Assembly (NCBI GenBank): GCA_021904315.1
Contig: CM038919.1
Coordinates: forward strand, 22,237,666-22,301,665
DNA: 64,000 bases
Direction: 5' to 3'
Source: Sphagnum magellanicum
Lineage: Eukaryota > Streptophyta > Sphagnopsida > Sphagnales > Sphagnaceae
Part shown: positions 62,634 to 64,000 of the stretch, piece after piece
Layout of the letters: each line of letters starts with the position of its first letter
How positions within the stretch are numbered: position 1 is the stretch's first letter
The notes under the pieces: model-generated
The model's database searches: none
What the model saw: only the letters and a program-made list of their open reading frames with translations
What the model was told of the DNA's origin: nothing
Position numbers and translations under genes: made by a program

Positions 62634-63575
62634 ATGGCGGACGGCCTTTCTCAAATTGCAATTGAGAAACTAGACAAGAACAATTTCCAAGTGTGGAAAT
62701 TTAGGATTATGAATTTCTTGATGGGGAAAGGCTACTGGGAATTCATAACTGGTGATGAGACAGAACCTCCTCTCCCAGAAAACCCCACACAACAGCAAAT
62801 TCAAACCAATAAAACTTGGCATGAAAAAGAAAGGAAAGTCTTGTATTGGCTTTCTGTGAGTGTGTCCGATTCCATGATTGTGCATATTCAAGATACAAAA
62901 TCACCCAAGCAAGCTTGGGATACATTGGTGAAGATGTATAGCACCAATACACAAGCCTGCAAAATGCAGCTCAAGCAAGAGTTGCATAATCTCCAGAAAA
63001 ACAAAATGAACATCAATGACTATTCTACAAAGGTGAAAAACCTTGCAGATGTTCTTGCATCTATAAGAGCCCCTATAGATGATGAAGATTTAGTGGCCGT
63101 GACCTTAAATGGATTTGGAAAAAACTATAGCCAGTTCCGTACTTCAATTGCAGTTCGAGAAACATTTCCCAACTTCCAAGATTTAATAACACTACTTATA
63201 AGTGAAGAGATGAGAATTGTTGATACTTCATCCAATGGAGGATCACAAGAAAGTGCTTTCTACTCAAATACCAATAGAAGTAGAAGCAGAGGTGGTAAAA
63301 CCTCATTTCGAGGTTGACCCGGAAGCTCGCATGGTGGACATCATCAACATGAAGGTCAAGCTCATGGAGGTGGACGAGGAAACTTTGGAGGAAGAGGAAG
63401 TCGAAGAAGTCGCGGAAGTCGTGGAAGTCGTGGTGGAAGCCATCAAGGTCAACAACCAAATAGCGATTCAAATTACTACTACTACAGGAAACCTGGGCAC
63501 ATGGCCAAAAACTATTATCAAAGGGAGCATGATGCGTGGTGGAAAGCTGCAACAAGGGAATTATGCATCAACTAG
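62634..63575 (+). pseudogene. Copia gag, with an internal stop and a decayed zinc knuckle
   Basis: ATG 62634 opens 227 codons of a typical Copia gag: MADGLSQIAIEKLDKNNFQV, WKFRIMNFLMGKGYWEFI, SDSMIVHIQDTKSPKQAWDT and LKQELHNLQKNKMNINDYS. A TGA at 63315 (where CGA Arg is expected between two Gly-rich parts) interrupts it. The same frame continues through GGHHQHEGQAHGGGRGNF to a zinc-knuckle relic YYYYRKPGHMAKNYY, where the Cys codons have become Tyr (TGT/TGC to TAT/TAC) and the Gly has become Arg. It ends at TAG 63573. All these changes are C-to-T class, consistent with methylcytosine decay. Confidence 0.85.
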
Positions 63576-64000
63576 CAATCAAGGTGATGAGCAACTGTTT
63601 GTGATGCAGCACATGGCAAATTCAATGATAGGAGGTGTATCAGACAACAATGTCTGGTATGTGGATTTTGGAGCTTCAAACCACATGACTAGCCATGGAG
63701 AATGGTTTAGATACGCAAAGGATTTGAAGACACCAGGGTTTGTGGAAACTGGTGATGACACTACACATCCCATCGCACAGATTGGCAAGGTGCCATTGTC
63801 CATGCAAGATGGGCAAACAAAGTACCTGAAAGATGTACTTCATGTTCCAACCATAATAAAAAATTTGGTCTCCGTAGGCCAGATGGTGGAACAAGGTTTA
63901 CAGGTGACATTTAACCCAAATGGATGTTTTGTGGAAGACATGAAGAACCAAGGCAAATTGATTGCAAAAGGAGAAAGGAATGGACGAATGTTCACCTTGG
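63576..64000 (+). pseudogene. Copia protease and start of integrase (partial, runs off the end)
   Basis: In the +1 frame relative to gag: DEQLFVMQHMANSMIGG, NVWYVDFGASNHMTSH with the protease site D-S-G-A changed to DFGA (63664-63675), YLKDVLHVPTIIKNLVSVGQ, and LIAKGERNGRMFTL at the window edge. One-base indel between about 63535 and 63575 separates it from gag; plant Copia elements usually encode both in a single frame, so this is a break. The Ser-to-Phe change would inactivate the protease. Confidence 0.8.

Overview
The window is nuclear DNA from a land plant. It has spliced genes with GT-AG introns, a plant WDR11-type gene, Copia, Gypsy, Mutator and CACTA-type elements, and long AT-rich intergenic stretches. 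The best clue to the lineage is a pair of microbial-type terpene synthase-like (MTPSL) genes. That family is known from ferns, lycophytes, mosses, liverworts and hornworts but not from seed plants, so a non-seed plant with a repeat-rich genome is the most likely source. I cannot name the species.

Layout. 0-3 kb: the 3' end of an unrecognised + strand gene converges on the last five exons of a WDR11-like gene on the - strand. 3-20 kb: repeats only, comprising a 162-bp CACTA-type MITE inside a broken reading frame, larger non-autonomous CACTA-like elements, a satellite with a palindromic core, minisatellites and a 1.9-kb block that recurs at 36 kb. 20.3-25.5 kb: a 5.2-kb block with an intact six-exon MTPSL gene (copy A), whose first exon looks like a plastid presequence. 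25.5-52 kb: a second copy of the 3.5-6.3 kb repeat, further CACTA-like elements, a Gypsy gag fragment, the second 1.9-kb block, an inverted copy of the 18.7-20.3 kb repeat, a decayed Mutator transposase and a decayed Gypsy gag-protease. 52.3-57.5 kb: the second 5.2-kb block with MTPSL copy B. All its splice sites and frames are kept, but it has a stop in the last exon and has lost the TATA and G-box motifs seen in copy A. 61-64 kb: the 5' LTR, leader, gag and protease start of a degenerate Ty1/Copia element that runs off the right end.

How it fits together. Only copy A, the WDR11-like gene and the first partial gene look like functional host genes. Copy A should encode a plastid-targeted class I terpene synthase of about 488 residues. 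Copy B is a recent segmental duplicate going the way of a pseudogene. The rest is nested and duplicated transposon debris, with repeated signs of cytosine-deamination decay (CG to TG or CA). All exon joins were worked out by eye from splice signals and frame; none has been checked against transcripts or databases.
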